64,000 nt of DNA, taken from assembly GCA_964245075.1 (NCBI GenBank), contig CAXTLC010000001.1:1-64000 (forward strand). Reading direction: 5' to 3'. A program made the translations under genes and the position numbers. The notes under the pieces were generated by a model. It was not told the DNA's origin and made no database searches. It saw nothing but the letters and a program-made list of their open reading frames with translations. This stretch comes from LMUY01 sp964245075 (GTDB taxonomy: Bacteria; Pseudomonadota; Alphaproteobacteria; Acetobacterales; Acetobacteraceae). Shown here piece by piece: positions 47,736 to 56,878 of this stretch (the first letter of the stretch is position 1; every line of letters starts with the position of its first letter).

Positions 47736-48242
47736 ATGCGCTACGGAATGAAGACAGGCTTGGCCGGCGCGGCGCTGTGCGCGCTCGCGGCAGCCAACCC
47801 GGCGGCGGCGCAAACCGCCGACCCCAGCCCGGCGGCGCTGGCCCTGGCCCACCAACTGGTTGCCAAGGTCGAGCCGAACCCGCAGCAGACGATCGCCGCC
47901 ATGAGCGGCCCCATGGTCGGCATGATCCAGCAGATGGGCGTGCAGCAACCCGACCGGGCGCAGGCCGTGGTGCAAGAAGCTGTCATGCCCGTGCTGTCCG
48001 AGCACATAAACAGCCTGATCGACCAATCCGCCAAGAACTACGCCCAGGTGCTGACAGAGGACGATCTCAAGGCGACCATCGCCTTCTACGACACGAAGGC
48101 CGGGCAGGACATGATCCGGGCCCAGCCGACCCTGGCGCAGTTGCGGGTGCAGGGCTTGACGGAGTGGATGGGCACGTTGCAGCCGGAGATCCAGACCAAG
48201 ATCGCCGCCATGGTGAAGCAACACGGCTGGGACAAGGGCTGA
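47736..48242 (+). CDS. DUF2059 domain-containing exported protein
   Basis: 168 residues with a signal peptide ending at NPAAA near residue 25. The DUF2059 part includes EDDLKATIAFYDTKAGQDMI (landmark IAFYDTKAGQDM near 115-126), the hallmark of this family, and an all-helical remainder. It is predicted to be periplasmic, with no known function. It is convergent with the pyruvate kinase gene, whose stop lies nine bases away. Confidence 0.88.
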   Translation: MRYGMKTGLAGAALCALAAANPAAAQTADPSPAALALAHQLVAKVEPNPQQTIAAMSGPMVGMIQQMGVQQPDRAQAVVQEAVMPVLSEHINSLIDQSAKNYAQVLTEDDLKATIAFYDTKAGQDMIRAQPTLAQLRVQGLTEWMGTLQPEIQTKIAAMVKQHGWDKG

Positions 48243-48251
48243 CGGCGGCCG

Positions 48252-49682
48252 TCACCGCACCGTCGCCACCCGCAGCGCGTTCGTCGTCCCAGCCTGCCCG
48301 AACGGCACGCCGGCCGCCACCACCACCGTGTCCCCCGCAGCGGCGAACCCTTCGCTGCGGGCGAGCCGGGTGGCGCGGGTGACGGTGTCCGTCATGCTGT
48401 GCGTCTCGGCAGTGACGACCGCATGGACGCCCCACACAACGGCTAGGCGCCGAGCCGTTTCCTGCGTCGTCGTCAGGCCCAGCACTGGGCAGTCCGGCCG
48501 GGTGCGCGCCACCCGCAGGGCGGTGGAGCCAGACATGGTGTAGGCGGCGATCGCCCGCGCGCCGATCGTTTGGCCGATCTGCCGGGCGGCGTCGGCGATC
48601 GCGTCCGCCACCGTGCGATCCGGCGCCGGGCGGCTGGCTTCGCAGCCTTCGCGCCATCCCGCGTCGCGCTCCACCCGGTCGATGATGCGGTCCATCATGT
48701 TCACCGCCTCGTAGGGATACTGCCCGGCCGCCGTCTCCGCGCTCAGCATCACCGCGTCGGCGCCGTCGAACACGGCGGTCGCGACGTCGGAAGCCTCCGC
48801 GCGGGTGGGGGAGGGGGCGCTGATCATGCTTTCCAGCATCTGCGTCGCCACCACCACCGGCAGGCCGTGCTGCCGGGCGGCGCGGACGATGCGCTTCTGC
48901 GCCAGCGGAACTTCCTCCGGCGGCAGTTCCACGCCGAGATCCCCGCGCGCCACCATCACGGCATCCGACAGCGCCAGGATGCCGTCCAGGTTGTCCAGCG
49001 CCTGCGGCTTCTCCAGCTTGGTCATGATCCAGGCGCGGCCATCCGCGATAGCCCGCGCTTCCGCCACATCCTCCGGACGCTGCACGAAGGACAGGCCTAT
49101 GTAGTCCACCCCTTGGCCCAGCGCGAAGCGGAGATCCTCGTGGTCCTTCTTCGTCAGCGCCGGGATGGGGAGCACCACGCCCGGCACGTTCACTCCCTTG
49201 CGGTCCGAGAGCGGTCCGCCGGTGACCACCTCGCACTCCAGATGCTCGTCCCGCTTGCGCGCCACCCGCAGCCGCAGCTTGCCGTCATCCAGCAGCAGGA
49301 TGGTGCCGATGCCTGCCGCGGCCATGATCTCCGGATGCGGCAGTTGCACCCGGTTGGTGTCCCCCGGCACGGGCGAAAGGTCCAGGCGGAAGCCGTGCCC
49401 GGTTTGCAGCGTCACCCGTCCGGCCTGGAACTTGCCCACGCGCAGCTTCGGGCCTTGCACGTCCGCCAGGATGCCGATCGGGCGCCCGGCCTCCGCCTCC
49501 AGCGCGCGGATCAGGGCGATGTTGGCGGCGTGGCCTTCGTGGGTGCCATGGCTGAAATTCAGGCGAAAAACGTCCGCGCCACCGCGGAACAGCCGGCCGA
49601 GCATCTCCGCCGTGCTGCTCGCCGGGCCGAGCGTGGCGACGATCTTCGTGCGCCGCCGGCGGCGGAACTTGGTTTGGGCCAT
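48252..49682 (-). CDS. pyk: Pyruvate kinase
   Basis: A 476-residue glycolytic enzyme that transfers phosphate from phosphoenolpyruvate to ADP. TKIVATLGPAS opens the barrel, FRLNFSHG supplies K/Mg ligands, TKLEKPQALDNLDGI holds the catalytic Lys-Glu, and VMVARGDLGVELPPEEVPLAQK is the pyruvate kinase signature region (landmark MVARGDLGVELP). The C-terminal allosteric domain is complete. The ATG at 49682 gives a short basic leader (KFRRRRR), common in alphaproteobacterial enzymes. The upstream frame extension is not protein-like. Confidence 0.95.
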   Translation of the reverse strand: MAQTKFRRRRRTKIVATLGPASSTAEMLGRLFRGGADVFRLNFSHGTHEGHAANIALIRALEAEAGRPIGILADVQGPKLRVGKFQAGRVTLQTGHGFRLDLSPVPGDTNRVQLPHPEIMAAAGIGTILLLDDGKLRLRVARKRDEHLECEVVTGGPLSDRKGVNVPGVVLPIPALTKKDHEDLRFALGQGVDYIGLSFVQRPEDVAEARAIADGRAWIMTKLEKPQALDNLDGILALSDAVMVARGDLGVELPPEEVPLAQKRIVRAARQHGLPVVVATQMLESMISAPSPTRAEASDVATAVFDGADAVMLSAETAAGQYPYEAVNMMDRIIDRVERDAGWREGCEASRPAPDRTVADAIADAARQIGQTIGARAIAAYTMSGSTALRVARTRPDCPVLGLTTTQETARRLAVVWGVHAVVTAETHSMTDTVTRATRLARSEGFAAAGDTVVVAAGVPFGQAGTTNALRVATVR

Positions 49683-49854
49683 GGGAGCGGTTCCGGTCAG
49701 GTTGTGGGAATGGCGCGCGGGTTGTCGGCGGTCCTGGACGTGGAGCAGGCTTCCCGCAGCACCGCGCAGGCTGTTTTGTCGCTCCGCCCCATGAGCCCGC
49801 ACTATGGCGAAGCCCGCACGCAGCCGCCATATGCGCCGGCAGGAGGAGCCGTCC

Positions 49855-50160
49855 ATGACGCCGATCGAGCCCGCGACCACCATCGAGTTGGAAGCCGCCG
49901 CGTTCCGCCGCCTCGTTGAGCACCTGCGTGAACGCACGGACGTGCAGAACATCGATTTGATGAACCTGTCCGGATTCTGCCGCAATTGCCTCAGCCGCTG
50001 GTACCGGGAGGCGGCCGAGGCCCGCGACGTGGTCCTGTCGGACCCGGAAGCGCGGGAGATCGTCTATGGCATGCCGTACAAGGAATGGCAGGCCCGGCAT
50101 CAGGCGGCGGCGACGCCGGCGCAGCAGGCCCAGTTCGAGAGCGGGCAACCCAAGAGCTGA
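49855..50160 (+). CDS. DUF1244 family protein
   Basis: A 101-residue small protein. FRRLVEHLRERTDVQNIDLMNLSGFCRNCLSRWY (landmarks HLRERTDVQNIDLMNL and GFCRNCLSRWY) is the diagnostic segment, with a conserved CxxC. The ATG at 49855 has a strong AGGAGG upstream, which decides it over the in-frame ATG at 49804. The family is widespread in alpha- and gammaproteobacteria; its function is not established. Confidence 0.9.
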   Translation: MTPIEPATTIELEAAAFRRLVEHLRERTDVQNIDLMNLSGFCRNCLSRWYREAAEARDVVLSDPEAREIVYGMPYKEWQARHQAAATPAQQAQFESGQPKS

Positions 50161-50219
50161 CCGTTCGCTTCGGACTGCAAGTCGTCTCGATTTATGGTGA
50201 ATGCCCCAATCTGGCTTAA

Positions 50220-50375
50220 ATCCAGGTAGAAAGCCGTCGAGACGCCCGCTTCGGCGCGCTGAACCTGTTCTACACCGGAGCAGACACGATCGTCATCCTC
50301 GGCGGCGGCACGTCGATTGAGTTGGTCGGCGTGGCCAAAACACCCCGGCCTTCGGCCAACTTCCGCTTCGTCTAG
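50220..50375 (+). pseudogene. Possible 3' remnant of an RTX/hemolysin-type calcium-binding protein
   Basis: An open stretch of about 50 codons without a start codon, preceded by a stop and ending at the TAG at 50373. The translation contains LNLFYTGADTIVILGGG and TSIELVGVAKTP, reminiscent of the last repeat and tail of RTX-like calcium-binding proteins. If so, the body of the gene has been lost, and the dispersed repeat begins right at its stop codon. The evidence is only this resemblance. Confidence 0.3.
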
Positions 50376-50453
50376 AGCTTTCTTCCGATCAAAGTGGATC
50401 GGAAGAAAGCTCTATATTATTGTTTTCAAGAGCATCTTTATCCGACGGCTGAT
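50373..50453 (+). repeat. Dispersed repeat, copy C, with an 18-bp perfect inverted repeat
   Basis: Bases 50373-50390 and 50397-50414 form a perfect 18-base inverted repeat with a six-base loop, a very stable hairpin. The following segment to 50453 shares 21 identical bases with the minus strand at 8824-8844 and 29 of 34 bases with 204-237. This is the best-preserved member of the family. It sits directly upstream of the MFS gene at 50466. Confidence 0.65.
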
Positions 50454-50465
50454 AGATCCGCAGCC

Positions 50466-51656
50466 ATGGCGCATCCCGATCCCATGCCGTGGCGACCCGT
50501 TTCCGCAGCGATGGCCGCGCTGCTGGCCGGCATCGGGCTGGCCCGCTTCGCCTACACGCCGTTGCTGCCCGTCGTCATCGCGCAGGGCTGGTTCGCCCCG
50601 GGCGCTGCCGCCTACCTCGGGGCTGCCAACCTGCTCGGCTACCTCGGCGGCGCGATGGCCGCCCGCGCCGCCGTGGCCCGGTGCGGCACGCGGCCGATGC
50701 TGCGCGGCGCCATGCTCGCCGTCGCCGCGTCGCTCGCCGCGTGCAGCGTGCCGATGCCGTTCGCATGGTTCTTCGGCTGGCGGTTGCTGTCCGGGATCGC
50801 CGGCGGCGTGCTGATGATCCTGGCGCCTTCCACGGCCTTGGCCGAAGTTCCCGTATCCCGCCGGGGGCTGGCGGGCGGGCTGATCATCACGGGAGTGGGG
50901 CTGGGCATCGCCGCGTCCGGCTCGGTGGTTCCGCTGCTGATCCGCTGGGGGCTGACGCAGGCCTGGCTCGGCCTGGCTGCGGCGTCCGGCGCATTGACGC
51001 TGTTCGCCTGGCGCCGCTGGCCTGGCGCTCCGCCCCCGCAAGCGCCAGGCCCCGCGAGTTCGGCAGGGCGGTTCCGGGCGGTGTGCGCGTCCTACGGGCT
51101 GTGCGCCATCGGGCTCGCGCCGCACATGGTGTTCCTGGTTGATTTCGTGGCACGCGGACGCGGGTTCGGATTGGCCGCGGGGTCGCTCGCCTGGGTGCTG
51201 TTCGGCGCCGGGGCGTTGTGCGGCCCCGTGGTCGCCGGGCGGATGGTGGACCGGGCCGGGCCGGAACGCGCCATCCGGGTGGTGATCGGGGTGGAAGCGC
51301 TGGCCGTGCTGGCGCTGCTGTTTCCCGACCCGCTCGCGATCGGCGCCTCCGCGCTGTTCGGCGGCGCCATCGTGTCCGGCATCACCGCCGTGACGCTCGG
51401 GCGCATCGGCTTGCGCGCAGGGGATGACGGGGCGGCCCGGCAGCGCGGTTGGACGGAAGCGACCGTCGCCTGGGCGGTCGGGCAAGCGGCGGGCGCATAC
51501 GGCATGGCGTGGCTGTTCACCGTCGCCGGCAGTTACCGGCCGCTGTTCGTGGCCGCCTTATCCGCCCTGGCCGCCGCTGCCGCGGTCGAGCTGGTCCTGG
51601 CGCTGCAACCCTCGCGAAGGATCACGGGGCCTACCCGCCGTCACGCGCGCTCGTAA
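50466..51656 (+). CDS. MFS transporter, YbfB/YjiJ-like
   Basis: A 396-residue major-facilitator protein with about twelve helices. GIGLARFAYTPLLPVVIAQGWF (landmark GLARFAYTPLLPV near 22-34) and AAYLGAANLLGYLGGA are typical of the YbfB/YjiJ family. The middle GGLIITGVGLGIAASG and the C-terminal IGLAPHMVFLVDF are also characteristic. The ATG at 50466 avoids reading into the repeat upstream. The substrate is unknown. It is convergent with, and overlaps by 16 bases, the PEBP gene. Confidence 0.87.
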   Translation: MAHPDPMPWRPVSAAMAALLAGIGLARFAYTPLLPVVIAQGWFAPGAAAYLGAANLLGYLGGAMAARAAVARCGTRPMLRGAMLAVAASLAACSVPMPFAWFFGWRLLSGIAGGVLMILAPSTALAEVPVSRRGLAGGLIITGVGLGIAASGSVVPLLIRWGLTQAWLGLAAASGALTLFAWRRWPGAPPPQAPGPASSAGRFRAVCASYGLCAIGLAPHMVFLVDFVARGRGFGLAAGSLAWVLFGAGALCGPVVAGRMVDRAGPERAIRVVIGVEALAVLALLFPDPLAIGASALFGGAIVSGITAVTLGRIGLRAGDDGAARQRGWTEATVAWAVGQAAGAYGMAWLFTVAGSYRPLFVAALSALAAAAAVELVLALQPSRRITGPTRRHARS

Positions 51657-52201
51657 TGGCCGATCAGGCGTCCGTAGCCGAGCAAGCTTCGGCGCATGGC
51701 GACCAGCAATGCGCCGCGTCCCGGCACCCGGCGCGGCCCGAACTGTTCGGACAGGGCAAAGAGCTGGAACACGTAGCGGTGCGCGCCATGCCCCGGCACC
51801 GGAGAAGGCGGCAGCCAGCCGCGCCGGCCGAAGGAGTTGCGGCCGGCCGAGAACATGCGGCTCTGCGCCATCCGGGTCGGCACCGCGCCTTCCGCCAGCC
51901 CGTTCAGGGTGGGGGGCAGCGCGTGGAGCAGGAGATGCACCAGAGGCCGCGGGAACGGCGCGTCCACATCCTCCACCAGCAGCGCCAACGAGGCGGCGCC
52001 GTCCGGCAGGCCCGACCATTGCAGCGGCGGCGAGAGCTCGGCGCCATCGGCGGTGAACCGGATCGGCATGGGACCGCCATGGCTGAACGCTGCCGAGGTG
52101 AGGGCCACGGTAGGCTCGCCCAGGCGGGCGGTGGCCACGGACTTCAAGCCAGGGCGTACCGGCCGCAGGACGCGGCCGATGCCCGATGCCAAGCTGGTCA
52201 T
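51641..52201 (-). CDS. YbhB/YbcL-family PEBP-like protein
   Basis: A 186-residue phosphatidylethanolamine-binding-protein-like fold. ELSPPLQWSGLP (near 55-66), the ligand-site DVDAP and the later GAHRYVFQLFAL are the family landmarks. No signal peptide is seen. Bacterial members have no firmly known role. It lies just downstream of the molybdenum oxidoreductase genes on the same strand (36 bases) and may be co-transcribed with them. Confidence 0.88.
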   Translation of the reverse strand: MTSLASGIGRVLRPVRPGLKSVATARLGEPTVALTSAAFSHGGPMPIRFTADGAELSPPLQWSGLPDGAASLALLVEDVDAPFPRPLVHLLLHALPPTLNGLAEGAVPTRMAQSRMFSAGRNSFGRRGWLPPSPVPGHGAHRYVFQLFALSEQFGPRRVPGRGALLVAMRRSLLGYGRLIGHYERA

Positions 52202-52237
52202 GAACGAACTTCCATGAGGGCGGCCATGCTGGCCGGC

Positions 52238-54466
52238 CTAAAGCAGATCCTCCACCAGGATTGGCGTCTTGCGGACCCGCTTGCCTGTCGCGTGGTAGAT
52301 CGCGTTGGCAATCGCCGCCGGCATGCCGACGATGCCGATCTCACCCACGCCCTTGGCGCCGAGCGGGTTCACGACCCGGTCATCCTCCTCGACCGTCTCG
52401 CAGATCACCTCGCCGATGTCGGCGTTGGTGGAGAAGTGGTAGCCGGCCAGGTCGGTGTTCGCCATCCGGGCACGTGGACGGTCCACCTGCGTCTGCTCCA
52501 GCAACGCGAAGCTCGCCCCCCAGATCATGCCGCCGATCAGGTTGCTGCGGGCGGTGCGCGGGTTGATGATCCGGCCGCAGGCAAACACGCCCACCATCCG
52601 GGACACCCGCGGGGTACGCAGCAGCGGATCGATCCGCACCTCCGCGAACTGCGCTCCGAACGAGTAGGAGGCGTATTTCTCGCCCGCCACGGTGGAGAAC
52701 GCCATCCCGCCGCGCAGCCCTTGGCGCATCTGCTCGTCGCTGAGGGTATCCGGCCGCCAATCGGCCGTTTCCTCGATCACCCCGCCGAGATGCGTGCCAA
52801 GCACGTCCGTGAGCGGCTGCCCGGTTCCGTCCGGCCCGATGGCCTGGCCGCCCGCGAGCGACCATCCCGCCGGGTTGCCGCCGGACACCGCCGCCAGCAG
52901 CCGGTCGCGCACCTTGATCGCGGCGGCCTGGATGGCCGACCCGGCCGAGCCGGTCGTGATGGAGCCGCCGGACATCGGGCCGGACGGCAGCTTGCTGTCC
53001 CCCAGCTCGACCCGGATCATCTCGTTCGGAACGCCCAGCACATCGGCCGCAACCTGGCCCAGCACGGTGTACGCGCCCGTGCCCACGTCATGCGCGGCGC
53101 AGAACACGGTGCAGACACCGTCCGGGGACAGGCGCACACGGGCGGAGGACGGCGCCATCGCCGACGGATAGCAGGCGCTGGCGCAGCCCCAGCCGATCAG
53201 CGTGCCGTCGGGCGCGGTCATCGAGCCTGGCTCCGGCGTGCGGCGGGACCAGCCGAACAACTCGGCGCCGCGGCGATAGCATTGCACCAAGGAGCGGCTG
53301 CTCCATTGCGCGCCCTTGACCGGGTCACGCGCAGGCTCGTTCTTGATGCGGAGTTCGATCGGGTCCATGCCGAGCTCCACGGCCAGCTCGTCGATCGCGC
53401 TTTCGAAGCAGAAGAAGCCCGGCGCCTCGGCCGGCGCGCGCTGGAAGCCGGGCGTGTTCACGTCCGTCGCGATCGTGGACTCCCGCACCCGGATGTTCGG
53501 CGAGGCGTACATCCGGCCCGTCACCTCGGTGACCGCGAAGGCGACGTGGTCGATCTCGGAGGATTGCCCGGCCTGCTCGTGCATCACCGCGGTCAGCGTG
53601 CCGTCCTTCTCCGCGCCGAGGCGGACGCGGCTGCGCGTGGCGGGGCGGAAGGAGGTGACGGTGAACCCCGCCTCGCGCGGGACGACCAGCTTCACCGGGC
53701 GGCCGAGCCGGCGCGCAGCCATCGCCACCAGCACGGTGTGGGCCAGGATGGTCGCCTTGCCGCCGAAGCCGCCGCCGATGTACGGGTTCTCGATCCGCAC
53801 GTCCTCGGGTGGGATGCCGAAGATGGTCGCGAGGCCGGCCTGCTGGCCGATCACCCACTGCGACGGCAGGTTCAGCAGCAGCTTGCCATCCCGCCAGGCG
53901 GCGGTCGTGCTGTAGAGCTCGATCTGGTTGTGGTGCTGCATCGGCGTGTAGTAGGTCGCGTCCACCGTCACCGGCGCCGTGGCGTAGGCGGCTTCCGCGT
54001 TCCCCACGTCGATGGACTTCGCGTCCATCGGCTGCTCGGTCCGGTTCGGGTCGTCCATGGAGGCGAAGGCGGGCTGCGTGTCGTAGTCCGGTTGGATCAG
54101 CCGGGCCGCTTCCTCGGCTGCTTCCTGCGTGTCGGCGATCACCAGCGACACGATCTGCCCGGCGTAGTGCACCTCGTCGGAGGTCAACGGCATGAAGGAG
54201 GACTGCATGTGCCCGCCCTTCATGATGAACGTTTCCTCCCCCAGCGACTCGTTCAGGCTGCGGTGCGTCAGCACGAGCTGCACGCCGGGCACTGCTTCCG
54301 CCGCCGCCGTGTCCATGCGGGTGATGCGGCCGCGCGCGACCTTGCTGGTGGTCAGCGCGGCATAGGCGACGTTGGCGTGCGCGAAGTCCGCGGCGTAGAG
54401 GGCGCTGCCCGCCGCCTTGGTGGCGGCGTCGCGGCGTACGACCGGGCTGCCGATGCTTCCGTCCAT
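52238..54466 (-). CDS. Molybdenum-cofactor subunit of a xanthine dehydrogenase-family oxidoreductase (PaoC-like)
   Basis: A 742-residue large subunit. The Moco-binding segments are GGFGGKATILAH (near 224-235), PAEAPGFFCFESAIDELA and GTGAYTVLGQVAADVLG, and the catalytic Glu lies in AKGVGEIGIVG near residue 716. The length and the 4Fe-4S-type FAD partner point to aldehyde oxidoreductases such as E. coli PaoC rather than true xanthine dehydrogenase. No twin-arginine signal is visible on any of the three subunits, so the complex is probably cytoplasmic, unlike PaoABC. It is the last of three genes in the order FeS-FAD-Mo, with two bases between it and the FAD gene. Confidence 0.9.
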   Translation of the reverse strand: MDGSIGSPVVRRDAATKAAGSALYAADFAHANVAYAALTTSKVARGRITRMDTAAAEAVPGVQLVLTHRSLNESLGEETFIMKGGHMQSSFMPLTSDEVHYAGQIVSLVIADTQEAAEEAARLIQPDYDTQPAFASMDDPNRTEQPMDAKSIDVGNAEAAYATAPVTVDATYYTPMQHHNQIELYSTTAAWRDGKLLLNLPSQWVIGQQAGLATIFGIPPEDVRIENPYIGGGFGGKATILAHTVLVAMAARRLGRPVKLVVPREAGFTVTSFRPATRSRVRLGAEKDGTLTAVMHEQAGQSSEIDHVAFAVTEVTGRMYASPNIRVRESTIATDVNTPGFQRAPAEAPGFFCFESAIDELAVELGMDPIELRIKNEPARDPVKGAQWSSRSLVQCYRRGAELFGWSRRTPEPGSMTAPDGTLIGWGCASACYPSAMAPSSARVRLSPDGVCTVFCAAHDVGTGAYTVLGQVAADVLGVPNEMIRVELGDSKLPSGPMSGGSITTGSAGSAIQAAAIKVRDRLLAAVSGGNPAGWSLAGGQAIGPDGTGQPLTDVLGTHLGGVIEETADWRPDTLSDEQMRQGLRGGMAFSTVAGEKYASYSFGAQFAEVRIDPLLRTPRVSRMVGVFACGRIINPRTARSNLIGGMIWGASFALLEQTQVDRPRARMANTDLAGYHFSTNADIGEVICETVEEDDRVVNPLGAKGVGEIGIVGMPAAIANAIYHATGKRVRKTPILVEDLL

Positions 54467-54468
54467 GA

Positions 54469-55452
54469 TCAGATCCTCTTGCTTGCGGTCAGGGCGGCCT
54501 TCGCGACGGCGCGGCCACCCAGCTCGACCTTGAATGCGTTCTGGCGGCGCGGCGCGGCGCCGGCGAAGGCGGCAGCGCCCGCTTCCATCGCCACGGCCTC
54601 GGTCAGCTTGCGGCCCACCAACGCCGCTTCCGCCGCCGGTGCGCGCCAGGGCTTGGTCGCGACGCCGCCCAACGACACGCGCGCCACTGTGACGGTGTCG
54701 CCGTCCATCTCCAACGCCACCGCGGCCGAAACCACGGCGTAGGCGTAGCTTTGCCGGTCGCGCACCTTGACATAGGTTGACCGGCGGCCCGCGGGCGTCG
54801 CCGCCACGGTGATCGCAGTGATGATCTCGCCGGGCCGCAGCACGTTCTCCCGCGCGGGGTCCTCGCCATAGGGAACGAAGAATTCGCTCAGCGGCACGGT
54901 GCGCGTGCCAGTGGCCGAGCGCAGTTCCAATGCCGTGTCGAATGCGGCCAGCGTCGTGCCCCAGTCACCCGGATACGTGGCAATGCACTGGTCAGAGCCG
55001 CCGAACAGCGTCATGTCCCGGTCCTCGCCATCCAGCGCCGAGCAGCCGGAACCGGGCACGCGCTTGTTGCAGTCGGATACGCCGTTGCGGAAATACGAGC
55101 AGCGGGTGCGTTGCAGCACGTTGCCGCCCAGGGTCGCGGCGACGCGAAGCTGCTGCGAGGCGGCGAGTTGCAGGCTTTCCGCCAACGCCGGGTAGTCCCG
55201 CAGCAGGACCGGATTCTCCGCCGTGTCCGCCATGCGGGCGAGCGCGCCGAACCGCAGCACCGGGCCGGACAGGTCCACCGTGTCCAGGCCAGACAGGTGG
55301 CCGATGTCGACGACCCGCTTGGGCGCGGTCAGGTCCCCGCGCATCAGATCCACCATCGTGGTGCCGCCGGCCAGGATGGCGGCGCCAGGCTGTGCCGCTT
55401 CCGCCAGCGCGTGCTCGATCGAGTCGGCGCGGACATAGGTGAAGGGCTGCAT
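54469..55452 (-). CDS. FAD-binding subunit with 4Fe-4S cysteines (PaoB-like)
   Basis: A 327-residue FAD subunit of the molybdenum hydroxylase. ILAGGTTMVDLMR near the N-terminus binds FAD. TLGGNVLQRTRCSYFRNG plus DCNKRVPGSGCSALDG and DQCIATYP provide four cysteines spaced as in PaoB and the 4-hydroxybenzoyl-CoA reductase beta subunit, which hold an extra 4Fe-4S cluster. The C-terminal CO-dehydrogenase flavoprotein domain follows. The ATG at 55452 overlaps the upstream stop (TGATG). The extra cluster narrows the subfamily but not the substrate. Confidence 0.9.
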   Translation of the reverse strand: MQPFTYVRADSIEHALAEAAQPGAAILAGGTTMVDLMRGDLTAPKRVVDIGHLSGLDTVDLSGPVLRFGALARMADTAENPVLLRDYPALAESLQLAASQQLRVAATLGGNVLQRTRCSYFRNGVSDCNKRVPGSGCSALDGEDRDMTLFGGSDQCIATYPGDWGTTLAAFDTALELRSATGTRTVPLSEFFVPYGEDPARENVLRPGEIITAITVAATPAGRRSTYVKVRDRQSYAYAVVSAAVALEMDGDTVTVARVSLGGVATKPWRAPAAEAALVGRKLTEAVAMEAGAAAFAGAAPRRQNAFKVELGGRAVAKAALTASKRI

Positions 55453-55940
55453 CAGGCCGCTCCCGCGCTGCTTTGGGCCACGTCCCGCACCGCGGCGAGG
55501 ATGTTCGGATAAGCGGCGCAGCGGCAGAGGTTGCCGGACATGTACTCGCGAATCTCGTCGTCCGTCCGTGTGTGCCCCTCCGCCACGCAGGCCACCGCCG
55601 ACATGATCTGGCCCGGCGTGCAATAGCCGCATTGCAGCGCATCATGCGCCGCGAACGCAGCCTGCATCGGGTGCGGCGTGCCATCGGCGGCGGCCAGGCC
55701 CTCGATGGTGGTGATGCGGCGGCCGGACGCCGACGCGGCCAGCACCAGGCAAGCGAGCTGCCGCCGTCCGTCCAAGTGCACCGTGCACGCGCCGCAGGTG
55801 CCGTGGTTGCAGCCGACCTTGGTGCCGCTCAGCCCAAGGTGCTCGCGCAGCGCGTCCAGCAGCGTGGTCCGCGGGTCAAGCTGCAACGTGTGATCGTGGC
55901 CGTTCACCTCCAAGGTGACGGCGAGTGTGGGGACGGTCAT
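55452..55940 (-). CDS. 2Fe-2S subunit of the molybdenum hydroxylase (PaoA-like)
   Basis: A 162-residue two-domain iron-sulfur protein. The plant-ferredoxin-like N-terminal cluster is GTKVGCNHGTCGACTVHLDG with a further Cys in LACL (near 39-64). The helical second domain has QCGYCTPGQIM and NLCRCAAY (near 100-145), binding the second 2Fe-2S cluster next to Moco. It is the first gene of the three-gene operon, and electrons pass from Moco through its clusters to FAD. It lacks the N-terminal Tat leader of E. coli PaoA. Confidence 0.92.
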   Translation of the reverse strand: MTVPTLAVTLEVNGHDHTLQLDPRTTLLDALREHLGLSGTKVGCNHGTCGACTVHLDGRRQLACLVLAASASGRRITTIEGLAAADGTPHPMQAAFAAHDALQCGYCTPGQIMSAVACVAEGHTRTDDEIREYMSGNLCRCAAYPNILAAVRDVAQSSAGAA

Positions 55941-56008
55941 GGCGGAACCCCTCGAGAGATGTAATCCAGTTACGCATTATCTGGCACCGCAGTGCAGCCT
56001 GCCCAGGC

Positions 56009-56878
56009 TCACGAAAAAGGGAGCAGCCGTGCAAGCCGGTCAAACTCCTCGATCGTCAGCGTTTCCGCCCGCCGGTCGGGCGCGATGCAGGCTTCCCGCA
56101 GCAGCGCTTCCCCGCCGAGCGCCCGCAAAGCGCCACGCAGCATCTTGCGCCGCTGCCCGAACGCCGCCGCAGTCAGCCGCTCCATGCTGGCGAACAGCGT
56201 GGACGGCGGCTGCTCCGGATGCGGGCGGAAGCCGACCACGGCGGAGACGACCTTTGGCGGCGGCCAGAAGGCGGCGGCGGGAACGCGGGTGAGCACGGCC
56301 GGCGTGCCGGTCCACTGCGCCAGGACCGCCAGCCGGCCATAGGCATCGCTGCCCGGCGGGGCGCAGATCCGCTCCGCCACTTCCAACTGGAACATGACCG
56401 TCAGCCGTTCCCACGACGCTGCCTGCCGCAACCAGCCGACCAGCAGAGGCGTGGCCACGTTGTAGGGCAGGTTGGCCACGACCACCCGCGGCGCCGGGAC
56501 GAGCGCGGCGAGGTCGATCGCCAGCGCGTCCCCGGCCACCACGCGCAGCCGGGCCTCCGTCGCCGCCAGCTCCTCCGCCGCCGCCACGGCCCGTGGGTCG
56601 ACCTCGACCGCGGTGACGCTCTCCGCCGCGCTGTCCAGCAAGGCGCGGGTGAGGCCGCCCGGACCTGGCCCGACCTCCAGCACGTGCCGCCCCGCCAGGT
56701 CGCCGGCCAGCGCGGCGATGCGTCCCGTCAAGTGCAGGTCGAGCAGGAAGTGCTGCCCAAGCGAGCGCCGCGCGTCCAGGCCATGCCGGGCGATGACATC
56801 GCGAAGGGGAGGGCGAAGAGGCGGGGGGAGGGCCGGTCGAAGGGCCGAAGGCGGGAGCGCCGCCAGCGCCTCAGCCAC
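56009..56878 (-). CDS. rsmA: 16S rRNA (adenine1518/1519-N6) dimethyltransferase
   Basis: A 289-residue KsgA/RsmA. RSLGQHFLLD (near 34-43) is the family opening, LEVGPGPGGLTRALL the SAM loop, and NLPYNVATPLL (near 152) the catalytic NLPY motif. It dimethylates two adjacent adenines in the 3' hairpin of 16S rRNA during small-subunit maturation. The GTG at 56878 overlaps the surA stop and gives a normal N-terminus; an ATG at 56911 deeper in surA is possible. The pdxA gene that usually sits between surA and ksgA is absent. Confidence 0.93.
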   Translation of the reverse strand: MAEALAALPPSALRPALPPPLRPPLRDVIARHGLDARRSLGQHFLLDLHLTGRIAALAGDLAGRHVLEVGPGPGGLTRALLDSAAESVTAVEVDPRAVAAAEELAATEARLRVVAGDALAIDLAALVPAPRVVVANLPYNVATPLLVGWLRQAASWERLTVMFQLEVAERICAPPGSDAYGRLAVLAQWTGTPAVLTRVPAAAFWPPPKVVSAVVGFRPHPEQPPSTLFASMERLTAAAFGQRRKMLRGALRALGGEALLREACIAPDRRAETLTIEEFDRLARLLPFS

